A stretch of 64,000 bases of DNA from Arabidopsis thaliana (GCF_000001735.4 NC_003070.9:12704001-12768000); one strand, 5' to 3'. Positions 13,730 through 24,540 are shown, counted from the first letter of the stretch. Notes: generated by a model not told the origin, from the sequence alone. Made by a program: numbers and translations.

Positions 13730-14678
13730 ATGGAGGGGTTTCATACGGTTTCAGAATTGTGTCCTCTGATCACTAGGTGGCGAATTTATGTCTTTGTCGT
13801 GAGAGTCTTCAAGAAGGTTATATCGCCCAACGTCTTCGAACTCGGCCTTATCCTGGCAGATTACGAGGTTATTTCCGTTAAATCATTATGTGTTTTTCTC
13901 GTTCATTCGCTTAACTTATATATTAAACTCTCTACTATCATGTTCTGTATGTAAAGAATAACCGTATTGAGGCCACCGTTGATCGTCGCCTTGCTCCATT
14001 TTACGAAGACCGATTCGTTGAAAATGAGTGGAAGACGATCACCTCTTTCTTGGTCCGTAAGTCAACTGACTTAGTCAGAGCAACAAAGCATGAATACGGC
14101 ATACTGTTTATGGATCGGACCGTCGTCGTTCATGCCCCACCGAGATCACCACCAGTTCCAGATTTCGATTTCACTCCCTTCGACTACATTTTGGATAAAT
14201 CTGCTTACAAGAACGTTTTAGTCGGTGAGGAGGAATAACTCTAACGCTTCATTTATTACATTTTTGAAAATGTTTGTTTATTATCTTTGTTTCTCCATCA
14301 TCTAGATGTCATTGGAGCGTTGGTTGATGTTGGCGCATTGACTACAGACTATTACGGTCTCAAACTGAGTTTCAAGTTAAAAGATAGATAGTAAGTGTTC
14401 TTTTCATTTGTTTTATTTACAATGTCACTCTAAACGCTAACAGTCCTTATTTCTAACGTAGCAATGAAGTCTTGGAGTGCGAAGCCCGCAATCAACAGGC
14501 GGAGTACTTGGATGGTTACTTTCAGAGTTTGGGTAAGGGAAATTTTGTTGTCGCACTCAGCTTTTGGCGTCTAACCGAACTGTCTAACCCGAAGCTTGAG
14601 AGCCATGGTGCTATTTCAAAGGTGGTTGCCAATCCGGACAGAGCAGAAGTTGCGGATATCTCGATGGTGGTTTTTTAG
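13730..14678 (+). CDS. RPA70-like OB-fold (DUF223-type) protein
   Basis: Four exons, 13730-13867, 13957-14224, 14306-14390 and 14462-14678, join in phase to 235 residues with consensus GT-AG borders. The opening (LCPLITRWRIYVFVVRVFK ... LILADYE, then NNRIEATV near residue 47) matches the OB-fold proteins related to the large subunit of replication protein A that are abundant in plants and often found in or near transposons, notably Helitrons. Single-stranded DNA binding is expected from the fold, not shown. It is about a third of the length of a full RPA70, so it carries essentially one or two OB folds. It lies between the transposase and the minus-strand genes of the same element, in the same orientation as the transposase, and looks intact. 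It is probably captured cargo. Confidence 0.75.
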
Positions 14679-15356
14679 CTAGAGGGAATGAACCATTATT
14701 CTCCGTTTTAATATAATATAACACTACATTTCAATTAAGTTTTCTTTCCCAGTTGTTGTTGTTGTTTCCATAAGAACCAAACTACATTTCAGTCGTTGTT
14801 GTTTCTTGTTTCCGTTTAAATTTTAATCTAATTTGTTGTTTTATGTACGTGCCTTGTTTTATTGTTCAAATCCTCTCGCAATGTACGTATAGTTTCTGGT
14901 GTACGGTATCGTGTACGTATATTAGTTTTGGTGCCTTCAACATCAAAAACTGTTAGATTTATACTTATGTTGTGTATGCAATTTCCCAATGTACTATATA
15001 GTGTACGTACACGAAGACATCTAGTAATACTTAAAGTGGTAATTCATTCAAAAGCCAGAAACATAAAAAAGGACAGGCGGTTTATATAAAGGGAAATTCA
15101 TAAGATAAGATAAATAAACTGGAACGATTCAAAAAATATAATTTTTTAAACGAAGCATACACATGTGTTGCAAAATATGTGTGCATCCGTCATACCAAAA
15201 GACTCGAGAGTAGAGCCGAGTAGAGTAGCTTAGACCTTAGCAGCTTTGCTTCTAGTAGAATATAGCCATCTCCCTGGCGTACCAGTAGAAAAAACAAACC
15301 CTGCAGCTATGATGGAACGTGCATTGCCCTACGCAACTCGGCGGTTGGACAAACCT
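14679..15356. other. Spacer with GTACGT sites between convergent cargo genes
   Basis: This non-coding spacer carries GTACGT motifs near 14843, 14881, 14905 and 15001. It separates the end of the OB-fold gene (plus) from the end of the first minus-strand gene, so both 3' ends must lie here. Confidence 0.5.
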
Positions 15357-15887
15357 CTAAGACCTTTCCCAGCGGCGAGCATTTTCAGTGTGAAGCTGGC
15401 TGATGTGATACATCACCATCTCTGCAACCGCGTGGCCAGCTTCAAGGGTGGATGTCATTTCCCAGAACTTTTCGCTGATAGGGAGGAAATCCAAGTGATT
15501 CCCGGTACACGTAAGGAACAAACCGGTTGCGAAGCAAGCAAAGGGATTAGATAAAGCGACCGTTGTCATGACTGAAAGGCCCTGAGCTACTGTCACGAAG
15601 TTGCTCGCTTGGCGAACACCTTCAAGGTAAACCGCCGGGATGGATCCACGTTCTACAAGCAGCTCGAAGTATGGCCGGAAGGGAGACCCCGGTTGGAGTA
15701 ACGACGACCACGTCATGAATTCATCGATTGCAAGGGTGTTGATGTCACAACTGTAGACTAAGTTCCTTAGCGTCTCTATGGGAGTCTGGCTGACGGGGAG
15801 GTAGTTGACAAGTATGCTTATGGGGTTTGGCAATTGGATTCCTAGGTACAACTCGGTTGGAGGGGTTAGCGGAGGTAGGAAAGGCAT
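15357..15887 (-). CDS. F-box-associated-type protein, cargo copy 1
   Basis: One open exon of 176 residues. Its second half (PYFELLVERGSIPAVYLEGVRQ, about residues 70-92) aligns in pattern with the two genes to its right (FFKWCLQAGNPTAIYHEGLR and relatives). Those belong to the Arabidopsis At2g35280-like family, annotated as F-box proteins and carrying a short helical repeat after the F-box. In this copy the N-terminus is proline-rich and divergent and the PDDLL F-box-like start is not visible, so it probably lacks a working F-box. Function is unknown. A role as an SCF substrate adaptor could be proposed only for the family. It is the most diverged of three tandem paralogues inside the MULE. 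Confidence 0.55.
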   Translation of the reverse strand: MPFLPPLTPPTELYLGIQLPNPISILVNYLPVSQTPIETLRNLVYSCDINTLAIDEFMTWSSLLQPGSPFRPYFELLVERGSIPAVYLEGVRQASNFVTVAQGLSVMTTVALSNPFACFATGLFLTCTGNHLDFLPISEKFWEMTSTLEAGHAVAEMVMYHISQLHTENARRWERS

Positions 15888-16684
15888 TGTTTTTCAAACG
15901 AGGAGGTTTAGACGGATTCGTGTATTCAACTAAGTGTGTTTGTCATGAGTTTTAAAGAGGAGAATAACCATCAATGTAAGTGGGTGGGTGACGTGGATGT
16001 ATATTTAGTGCATCATATTAGTAACTTTTAATTTAAACAAATTCCTGTGTACCACTCATAATCGCGCCGTGTACGTCTACAAAATACTCATTACGTTCTC
16101 TGACAGAAGGTTGAGTTGACGTCTGTTTGTATGGCATATAAGTGGAACAATATGGCTTCATGTATAGTGCTATATTAGGGGTTAACGCATTTACTAACAA
16201 TCTTTTCAAATAAACATTAACTTACTTATTTTATCTGCCAAATCAATTGAGTACATTGCTCGGTAACCGTGTACGTCTAATAGAGATATTAATGAGAGTG
16301 TGATGGAGGTCACTTCTAGAGTGTATTTGACAGCGAGTAATTAATATGGAGCGAAATCTTCTATATATGGGTTATACGACGTCAAATCAAATTTCCTTTT
16401 GTCTTCATTTACAAACTATATCGTCGCTCACTATGTAATCTTTATAGTTGGAATTAAACTATGCCACGTGTACATTATCATATATCGTGTACGTAGATAT
16501 TTTATTATTTTATTATTTTAATGATGTCTCATATTAGAGTACTTTGAGCTAGTATGTTTGAATCAATTACAAAGTGGTAATTTAATTAAAAACAAACTTC
16601 CATTACTGATAATCAACGTAAAAAGCTCACATATTGTTGCATGGAAAACTTATAAATATGACAGGATCGTGGCGAATGTGAGCT
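15888..16684. promoter_or_regulatory. Motif-rich spacer between cargo copies 1 and 2
   Basis: GTGTACGTCTA-type sites lie near 16065 and 16270, and CGTGTAC sites near 16465 and 16487. No open frame is supported. The copy 1 promoter should be in the left part. Confidence 0.45.
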
Positions 16685-17377
16685 CTACAGGATCTGGCTA
16701 ATCCGTTTAGCACACAACCAGATGTAACATTGGTTGCAAAGATTATTGAAGAGTCTCGATCTAATGTAACACACCTCCGCGCATTCAGGAGTGCTTACGT
16801 CAACACATTCCGGGAACGAAAAACTGTTAGCGTATGTGTATTTTAAAGTATTACCATATTTCTTTATATCTTCTAGCACCTCCTCTCAAATGTCACGTGC
16901 GTCCTCCGATTCCAAAGCATAATGGTTGCTTCCGAAGAGCCGAAGGTAGACACCACCCATGTGAGCATTACCAGCACATATGTAAAGAATTGCGCATGCA
17001 AGGGTTGCAGCGGCGTTCCTTGGGGCGATTCGCTCTAAGTGTAGGATAGCTCCCTGGATGTCAGACTCATGTGTAACGAGACGCAGTCCTTCATGGTAAA
17101 TAGCCGTGGGGTTACCAGCTTGTAAGCACCATTTGAAGAAGGGTCTATAGCGACCTTCGGAGTTGATGTCATTTGGATCGTGGCCTGCCGCGTAGAAGTC
17201 ATCGGGATCGTCGCACATGCTGAAAATGTTTGCATTTTTGAGGACATCCGGACGGTAGACAATGTCTCTTCCACGAGGACCAGATTTCAACATAGGTCCG
17301 AGGTACCACCAACATTTGTCAGCCATTTTCTTGGCTATCTTCGCAAGCAAATCGTCAGGAATATTTGGGTTTGTCAT
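16685..17377 (-). pseudogene. F-box-associated-type protein, cargo copy 2, with one nonsense codon
   Basis: The frame begins MTNPNIPDDLLAKIAKKM, an F-box-like start shared with copy 3, and runs 163 residues to a TGA at 16886-16888. The same frame then continues without shift for 66 more codons and ends SQIL, matching the SQML end of copy 3 in the third gene. Aligning the two copies places the TGA exactly at a Gly codon of copy 3, so a single base change explains the stop. The region after it still has its cysteines (SRLFNNLCNQCYIWLCAKR). Either the gene is a young pseudogene, or a shortened 163-residue protein is made. It lies in tandem with copies 1 and 3 on the same strand. Confidence 0.75.
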
Positions 17378-17618
17378 ATTTAGGAGTAAGGTGTTTCGAG
17401 AAAATGAAATTTGAACACTTAAATAAGCATCATTGAAGATATGGTTGGGTAAGTTATGGTTGTATTTATTGCAAAGGTATTAAGTGATGATGTGTATTCA
17501 TATTGTCAAATCAAAGTAATAGTATTCCATATATAATTTGTTATCGTTGTTATGAGCAACCTCTTTTTAATAACAGCTTAAACCTAGACGTGTACGTTTT
17601 ACTGACGGTTTCAGTGTA

Positions 17619-17822
17619 CGTCCACATTTACATTTCTACATTTACTCAACAAACAGTGTACGTTGTAGTGTATGTTTTAGTGAACGTCCACATTTACATT
17701 TCTACATTTGCCCAACAAACAGTGTACGTTGTCGTGTACGTTTTAGTGTACGTCCATATTTACATTTCTACATTTACTCAACAAACAGTGAACGATGTAG
17801 TGTATTATTAGTGTACGTCCAT
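17619..17822. repeat. Three 66-bp tandem repeats built from GTGTACGT sites
   Basis: A unit of 66 bases recurs at 17621, 17687 and 17753, with a partial further copy to about 17822. Each unit holds two or three GTGTACGT/GTGAACGT sites followed by CATTTACATTTCTACATTT. It sits in the spacer between copies 2 and 3 and is the densest motif cluster of the element. Confidence 0.85.
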
Positions 17823-18223
17823 TCATAAATATCACCATTTATGAGACAAACCAAAGACCTCATATGTTTGCATGTGTTATTTTTTAGTGTACGTTAGAGT
17901 TGATATCTCATGCTAGTGAACGTCCATATCTAGTTTTCCGAGACAAAGAAAAAACCTCTAAGTATTATTTGGTAGATGCACGTGTACGGAGTTGTGGACG
18001 CTTAGATTTTAATATCCAAATTTACATTTACTGCAGTGTCTAAATATCATATGTGAATTTGGCTGAAAAATATTCAACTTGAGAAACATAACACACCTTG
18101 CAAATTTCTTAAGCAATAATATAATTTCAACATAAACATAAACAACATAGTAGAAGGCTTATCATAATTTGAAACATGACATAGCGGATAACATAAACAA
18201 ACATATAAAGTAGAATGGAATAA

Positions 18224-18919
18224 CTATAGCATTTGACTAACACGCCTGGCACACGACCAGAGGTAACAGCGGTTGCAAACGTTTTGGAAAGCTCCTGATA
18301 CCATGTAACAATATAAGGCGCAAGGAGGCATACTAATTCCATGGCTGGTAGGATAAGAGAACGTAGGACCATATGTATTGCTGTATGGAGGGTCAAACTT
18401 CTTTATTTCCTCGATGAACTCATCACCCAAAACTCGAGTGGCAACCGAGTCCAATGGATAATGGTTGCGGGTGAAGAGCTGTAGAAACAAGCCGCCCATA
18501 TAATCATACCCAGCACATATGAATACAATGGCGCATGCAAGTGTTGCATTTGCTCGTACTGGAGCATGACGCTGTAAGAGCCTGATGGCTCCATTGATGT
18601 TTTGTTCATGCGTTAGAACACGAATACATTCGTAATACACGGCCGTGGGATTATTAGCTGCAAAACACCTTAAGAAAAATGTTCGATGTCGGCCTTCATC
18701 AGCGGATCCAGAGGGATTGTGGCCCCCTCCAGCTTGGAAGTCATCGGGCGAGTCACACAAGGTGAGAATATTAGCATCTTTGAGGACATCCGGACGGTAG
18801 ACAATGTCTCTTCCACGAGTGCCGGCTCGTACCAATGGACCAAGGTCAGACCAGCATTGGTCAGCCAGGTTCTTAGCTATCTTCGAGAGTAAATCGTCGG
18901 GAAGAGTCGGGTTAACCAT
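18224..18919 (-). CDS. F-box-associated-type protein, cargo copy 3
   Basis: I start the gene at the ATG at 18917-18919 (MVNPTLPDDLLSKIAK), because it aligns with the start of copy 2. The open frame extends 33 codons further upstream without homology. The protein is 231 residues: an F-box-like N-terminus (about 1-45), a family segment FFLRCFAANNPTAVYYECIR (about 95-115), a helical region with ATLACAIVFICAG, and a cysteine-rich end (FQNVCNRCYLWSCARRV). It resembles the Arabidopsis At2g35280-like family, some members of which are called F-box proteins. It is intact, whereas copy 2 is interrupted and copy 1 diverged. If the F-box is real it would be an SCF-type E3 adaptor, which is inference. Confidence 0.65.
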   Translation of the reverse strand: MVNPTLPDDLLSKIAKNLADQCWSDLGPLVRAGTRGRDIVYRPDVLKDANILTLCDSPDDFQAGGGHNPSGSADEGRHRTFFLRCFAANNPTAVYYECIRVLTHEQNINGAIRLLQRHAPVRANATLACAIVFICAGYDYMGGLFLQLFTRNHYPLDSVATRVLGDEFIEEIKKFDPPYSNTYGPTFSYPTSHGISMPPCALYCYMVSGAFQNVCNRCYLWSCARRVSQML

Positions 18920-19284
18920 GTTTGAAATGAGATAGTCAGAGGTCGTCAGTAATTTCTTCACTTTAATAACCACTACTGTGAATTTGGTTGGGGCAATTAC
19001 GGTTGAAATGAATGTCATACTTGTGTTGGTAAGCGTTGGCTGTCAAATCAATTTATCACTTGAGTTATGTTATAAAGTTAATATGCAGTGTACGAGACAT
19101 ATAGATATGTACGTACACATTTACATTATGTAATTATAAGTGAACGATGTGTACGACAATATAATAGAGGACAATAAATTAACTTCTGACAATCTCCAAA
19201 TTAAATGTAGTTGCAATCATATATATAAGTCAGGTTTGTTCATAATAATTGGTTGCAAAGAACCAGAATATTGTTCTTGGACGA

Positions 19285-22200
19285 TTAAACCAAGTGCACA
19301 GTACCGGCCTCCCGCTTGCCGTGCTCGTAGATGTCAACGGAGTATTTCTGACGGTAGAAGACCATATCTGCTTCTCGAATGGTTGTCAGATCCGAAAAAG
19401 GGTGTCCAAACGCAAGCAACTCCAGGAACTTCCTCGTGTATGGCCCGCAATTTCCTGTAGTTGGGTTTTGAGCAACGGTAGGACAACGCACATACTCAAA
19501 AGGTTCAACTGAGTACGGAGAAATCAATACATCCTGGCACATCGCTCTGACTAAGTACGGCATCATTTCGCAAATAGGAGTCATTCTCGCCTTCACAGCC
19601 GACTCCCGCGTGTGCGATATTAAAGCGTCATACACAGTTATTAGCCGTTCATTAAGGTTGATTCCCAAAGCAACCCAATGTTCACTCTTCCAGTTCATCG
19701 GAGCAAACACAACATCGACATCCTTCATCCACTTCATATTGGGTTCACGGTTTATGTGAACTCCATTAGCAATGTCGGACAGTAATTTACCCCATTTGAA
19801 CCCGTTCTTATTAATACACTTCTTGAAGTCGCCCACCCGCTTGGTAAGAAGATGCGTCAGCATCATGTCCAATACAATACATCTGTTTGCTATCATCTGT
19901 TCCCCGTTCTTGTGCCACATCAACATTGCCATCATTTCTAAATGCTGAAATGTTCAAAAAATATATCAGTGTACATACACTTCCACGAAAAATTTAATCA
20001 TCTATGTACAATTTATAACAAGGAATGTACGTATATAAATGCAACGTACCGTACTTTCGACCCATTCACCAGGTGTTAGAAGGTTCGCAAAAAAGTCGTT
20101 GGGCACTTTTGGAAACCCGAAAAGAGTGTGAATCCTGTAAAATCCAGAAAAATATTTGATAACAACCTTAAAAATGATGATTGAGATATTAAATAATCCA
20201 TTTTACTATAATGTACTTACACAGAGGGTCCTTTAATGATATTGCTGAATTCCTCTACTTTTGAAGGGTCAACCATGTCCAGGGGGTTGTATGAGACATT
20301 TCCAGCCCTGATAACAACCTCTATCTGTTGAGCTGGTACATCGGGCACCAATACTGTTTTTGCCTTAAAACCATGAGGATGGGCATCATCCTGTTCATAG
20401 ACAAGTTGTTTCTTCACTTTCTTTGGGACCTTTGGGGACGATTTTTTTTCTTCTTTTGCTTCGACAGCAGCAGCATTGTCTGATTCATCCTGTTAACAAA
20501 TATGATTGTCAACAACAGTTTCATACGTTTTTCTATGTTTAAAATAGGTACATACATTATTTTTAGGAATATCGGTCTTGTCTGCTTCATCTGACCCTGG
20601 GTTAGGATCCTCAGTTTCTACAGACCCCTCGACAATACACGGCTCTTCCATGACTACCTGTGCAAGTTAACGTACACAAGTATATATAATGTACACATAT
20701 AATCCTATGTATGCTATTCCGAAAATAGGAATTGAAACACACAAATTATTACCTCCAAATCAGTGGCTGCAGCTAAATCACCAACGGCTTTGGTATCCAA
20801 CTCCCGTATGACCTGCATAATATAAATTTTATACATTTGAACAGTAAATAGTACATTTTATTTGTTGCAAGAGTAAGCTTACATTGTTAACTACTTGAAA
20901 TGGTGACGGGGGATCACTGTGGGTCTTCTCAGGTATTTCAACTTCCATCACTGTCACTAATTTGGATTCTCCTGCCGCCTCAACCTGTAGAATTTAGCAT
21001 CGGAAAGAAACTTTTTAGTAATGTATGCTTTTTAGTAATGTATGAAACAATATATATGTACACAGAACATAGTGACAAAAATGTACGTACACTTGTGGCA
21101 GGTACGTGAGCTGTGTCTCCATCAGAAGGCTCATAAGTTTCTTCTGACTTGCTGCCATTAGCTTCAGTCGATGCACTGGCATCTCTTGCTTCATCCTGAA
21201 ACAAAAATAATTTGCAAAGTCTTATGGGCGTACACATATGGAAAAAGAACAAGTGACTAACACATACCTGTGCAGATGTTGAAGGTAAACCTGATGGATT
21301 GTCTACCATCTCTATGTCAGCATCAGCTATTTCATCGGCCCCTGTATGGGTACCAACTAAGCCAGGTTCAGCAACATCCTTTGGTCCATTATCCTGAAAC
21401 ATAGGCTACCATAGAGTTAAGCGTTAGATAAGTGAAGAAATTAATGTAATAGTTATGCATATAGTCATGGAAATCTGTATATAACGATTACCAGAAGATC
21501 TACCTCTGAAACTCTTGCAGACACATTAGATGGAACTTCTTCCATCTCGGTGTCAACAGTAGCTTCTTCCACAGGCCTCTCTTCCTGTGTTACAAAGACA
21601 GTCCCAGACATTGAACCTAAGAAGACAGTCTTACCAACAACAACATTTCCTCTATCCTGAAACATAGTTTAACTAACTTCTTAAGCGAATATGTACGTAC
21701 ACCATTTAAACAGATTGTTAAGAGTATTAGTAGACGACATACCAGATGGGATTGTGTGGATCCAGCATAAGGAACTATTAAAAATCCAGTGTCTAATATC
21801 TCTTCTTCAGCGGCAGAAGAATTCAATCCATCATTTGTAGTAAAATCACTTTCATTATTAGCGCCATCCTGTATCGAACCAGACAGTACAGTTATACATA
21901 TGTGTTATAAAATATTTAGCAATATACGTACATGACTTACCTATTCATCAATGAATCCTTGCATATCTTCCTTATTGGAATCAGGTTCCTCAATAGTGTT
22001 AACAGCAAAAGAAACATTTTTCTTCGGCTTTGAAGGTTTTCTTCTTCCGCCGAAAGCAGTGGTATGTACTCCAGGGACATCCAAATCTTCCTCTTTGGAA
22101 TTACAGCCAACAGAAAGTGCAGGAGTGTCCACATCATGAGAAACACGAGTCAGCCTTGAAGACTTTCTCGTTCCAGTGCTTCCTTTTGTAGACATCCTTC

Positions 22201-24189
22201 TCGATGGCTTCTTCGCAGTAACCGGTGCCTTATCCATAGAAGTAGGTGGTTCCCGCGAATCATGGGAAGGTATGGTTTGTTCTGGCCTTTTGCCTTTTGG
22301 ATCAAGGGCAGCACGTATCTGGTCACGGACAAAGTCTTTCATATCTTCATGCATTTGATACATTTGGTCTTCCAGCTCCTTCAAAGACCTCCTCATTTCA
22401 ACAATAAACCTCTCAGGCACAGGCTCTCCAAAACAATCCTCAGCAGTCTCTTCTTTATCACAGTCCATTTCAGATTTCTGTTTTTTCATAGCAGGTTCTT
22501 TAGGGCTCGGGCCCGGTGCATTTCGTTTCCTCTTAACATCTACAATAGACCAGTTGCTGCTATTAATTGGTTTTCTTCTAGGTGCAATACCAAAAAAATT
22601 TGTAAAAACATTTATACTTATACTTACCTGTCTCTTCTAGTTGTGGTGGGCGCGACTGCTTTGGTACTCTAGCATAGCCTCCAACCCATTCATCCTCCTG
22701 CCACTGGTGCCCATCTATCAACAGTGCCTCAATGTAATCAACCCTTGGATCATCAACTTCATCATCCCATGAAAGAGATGGAGGACAAACATTATCAGCT
22801 GGTTTCACAATATAGTTGACCTCAACCTACACAAATAAGTATGTTAACCATAGATAATGTACATTTACTTATTATGTACGTACATACACAATTTAACACA
22901 CCTCATCAGCAGCCTCACACTCCAAAATGCGACATGTCCGGATTGCTCGCAGAGAGGCAAGACGATGGATAGACCTCTCAGCAAATGTCCTGTTAGGTAC
23001 ATCATCAGGTCCTAGCTTAGCAATTGATGGGATTGTTTTGAAAGCTAAAAGCTGAAGAGCTAATGGGAAACCATGGAGTGCATAAGACCCTACAAGTATA
23101 CCCCTTATTAGTTTCTGAGCATCGTAAGGAGTTTGGAAATTTGCTATCCTCCCCAAAGTACGGGTAAAGGACACCCTTCCCCATGGGTATTTGCAGAAAA
23201 ACTCCAGGTTCTTAGTCATCTCGACAGTCTTCGAAGTAGGCATGTTGGGGTTACTGTGGGCCGCTACCACACCGTCAACCAAAATAATAAGAGATAGTGC
23301 CAGTTACTTCCACCCCTCCATGCTTTCCTCCTCCTGCAGCCAGCTCACCAAATCAGCAATTGTTGGAACCGTGTCCCCAAACCTCTCACCAAACAGAGTC
23401 TTCCAAACACTCTCACACTCAGGTTTCACACTGATAACATCATCAACGTCTTTCTTCTTGGGATACTTCCCACATTCTAGCCCAGTTAAGATACTAAATT
23501 CTCTTAGTCCAAATCTGATTGGATGACCGCCGAATACAATCCACATCTCATTCACCTTCTTTGTCACTAACTGACGGCATATTAGTCCAAGGACAAGCTT
23601 AGCATTGAAAGATGCCTTGTTTTTGGGTATTTTAAAAAGTTTCCCAAATGGAGAATCGAGAAGAAACTGCATCTCTGGTTTCCCCTTTAGTACTTTTGCT
23701 AGGTCAGAAATGTACTCCGGTTTAGAGTACGCGTTCATCTTCGTCTCGGAAGGGTACCGGTCTAGAGCAAAGAGTCTTGGTGGTAACTCTTCAACTGTAA
23801 GATCTTCAGTCGGAGCAACACTTGGACTACCTGCAATTAAAAGTCATATACTGTTGAGCAAACAGAAGTAGTGTACGTACACAGACATTTTCCAGATTAT
23901 AACTCAAAATCATATTTTTGGCGGAAACAGAGATTTCCAATTCTACTTCTCAATTTTTCATCCTAAAGATATGCTAAATTCCGACAAATTCTAACACTTT
24001 AATCAAACAAGCTTTACAATTCTGATACACCCAAAGACAACAAACGGTAAATTAGAGATTCTAACCCAGTTCCTCCGTTACCTTTGTCGCAGAGCGTTTT
24101 CTCCGTGGGGAAACTCTTAATACACGCTTCTCCTTCCCTGGACCATGCTGCTTCCTCGGGACTTCGTCGTTAGCTTTATTCCCAGCCAT
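19285..24189 (-). pseudogene. DUF1985 / ULP1 (C48) protease gene with two in-frame stops
   Basis: Fourteen exons can be traced on the minus strand: 24189-24066, 23830-22902, 22826-22628, 22539-21941, 21868-21743, 21656-21492, 21393-21268, 21195-21091, 20984-20883, 20812-20753, 20657-20556, 20489-20221, 20134-20050 and 19944-19285. They total 1217 codons in perfect phase. A DUF1985 domain lies in exon 2. Basic and acidic linker exons follow. The last exon carries a ULP1 cysteine-protease core with EHW (His), VYD (Asp) and GNCGPY (Cys). Such enzymes cleave SUMO from conjugates or precursors. The frame is broken by TAA at 23304-23306 (codon 217) and TAG at 21941-21943 (codon 617, the last codon before a splice donor). 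As read here it cannot give the full protein. ULP-like genes of this kind are known passengers or components of Arabidopsis MULEs. Confidence 0.8.
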
Positions 24190-24222
24190 AGCTAAAGATG
24201 CTATCTCGCCGGAGGTTCAAAT

Positions 24223-24322
24223 TTCGCCGGAAAAAACAGTAACTTTCTCTTGGTTTCGCCGGGAAAAACAGTAACTTTCTCTTGGCTTCGCCGGGAAAAA
24301 CAGTAACTTTCACTTCACCGGA
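24223..24322. repeat. Three 32-bp repeats upstream of the ULP1 gene start
   Basis: A 32-base unit containing CGCCGGGAAAAACAGTAACT begins at 24225, 24257 and 24289, with the last copy slightly degraded. It lies 35-135 bases upstream of the ULP1 start codon, so within its promoter or leader. Confidence 0.85.
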
Positions 24323-24540
24323 TGTGGGAGTTCAGTGGCACAATTCAACTACCCAACAATTCGAAGTTATGTCGAATTTTGAAGCAATGGATACTGAATT
24401 TCGTTTCGCTTTCTGATTCTCTCTCAATCTCTCCGTTATTCTCTTTTTCGTTTTCTCGGTTTCTTCGTTTCAGTTTTTTTTTTTTTGTCTTTTTCAAAAC
24501 TGAACCGCATCAACTAAACCGAAACCAACTGCTGTAGGGT

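Larger units (their letters stand above)
9651..24000. repeat. Dispersed GTACGT / GTGTACGT motif clusters
   Basis: The octamer GTGTACGT, its complement ACGTACAC and the palindrome GTGTACGTACAC recur in nearly every non-coding gap and intron of the large MULE. Examples are near 9651, 13204, 13240, 13300, 14843, 14905, 15001, 16065, 16270, 16487, 17590-17820, 19087, 21083, 21691, 22875 and 23872. They are rare in the coding exons apart from the early part of the transposase gene and are not seen in clusters elsewhere in the window. Clustered short motifs private to one element family are known as target sites of VANDAL-encoded VANC anti-silencing proteins. Whether that applies here is inference. 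Confidence 0.75.
9490..24540. mobile_element. Large cargo-carrying Mutator-like element (MULE)
   Basis: A transposase gene, an OB-fold gene, three related F-box-associated-type genes and a DUF1985/ULP1 protease gene lie in one block. The block is marked throughout its spacers and introns by GTACGT-containing motifs that stop at both sides. The left edge is placed near GGGTAAATTGCAGG (9488), the right edge near 24540. The two ends share only short subterminal inverted similarity (GGTTTAGTT and CGGTTCAGTT), so it looks like a MULE without long terminal inverted repeats. I found no convincing 9-bp target duplication and the ends are approximate. ULP-bearing MULEs of Arabidopsis (Kaonashi type and relatives) are the closest known comparison. 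Confidence 0.7.

Noticed and set aside
17503-17811. 102-codon plus-strand frame rich in Val, Tyr and Thr
   Set aside because: It is the translation of the 66-bp tandem repeat and has no homology outside it.
22262-22672. 136-codon plus-strand frame
   Set aside because: It lies opposite the well-supported ULP1 exons 3 and 4 and has no recognisable domain.
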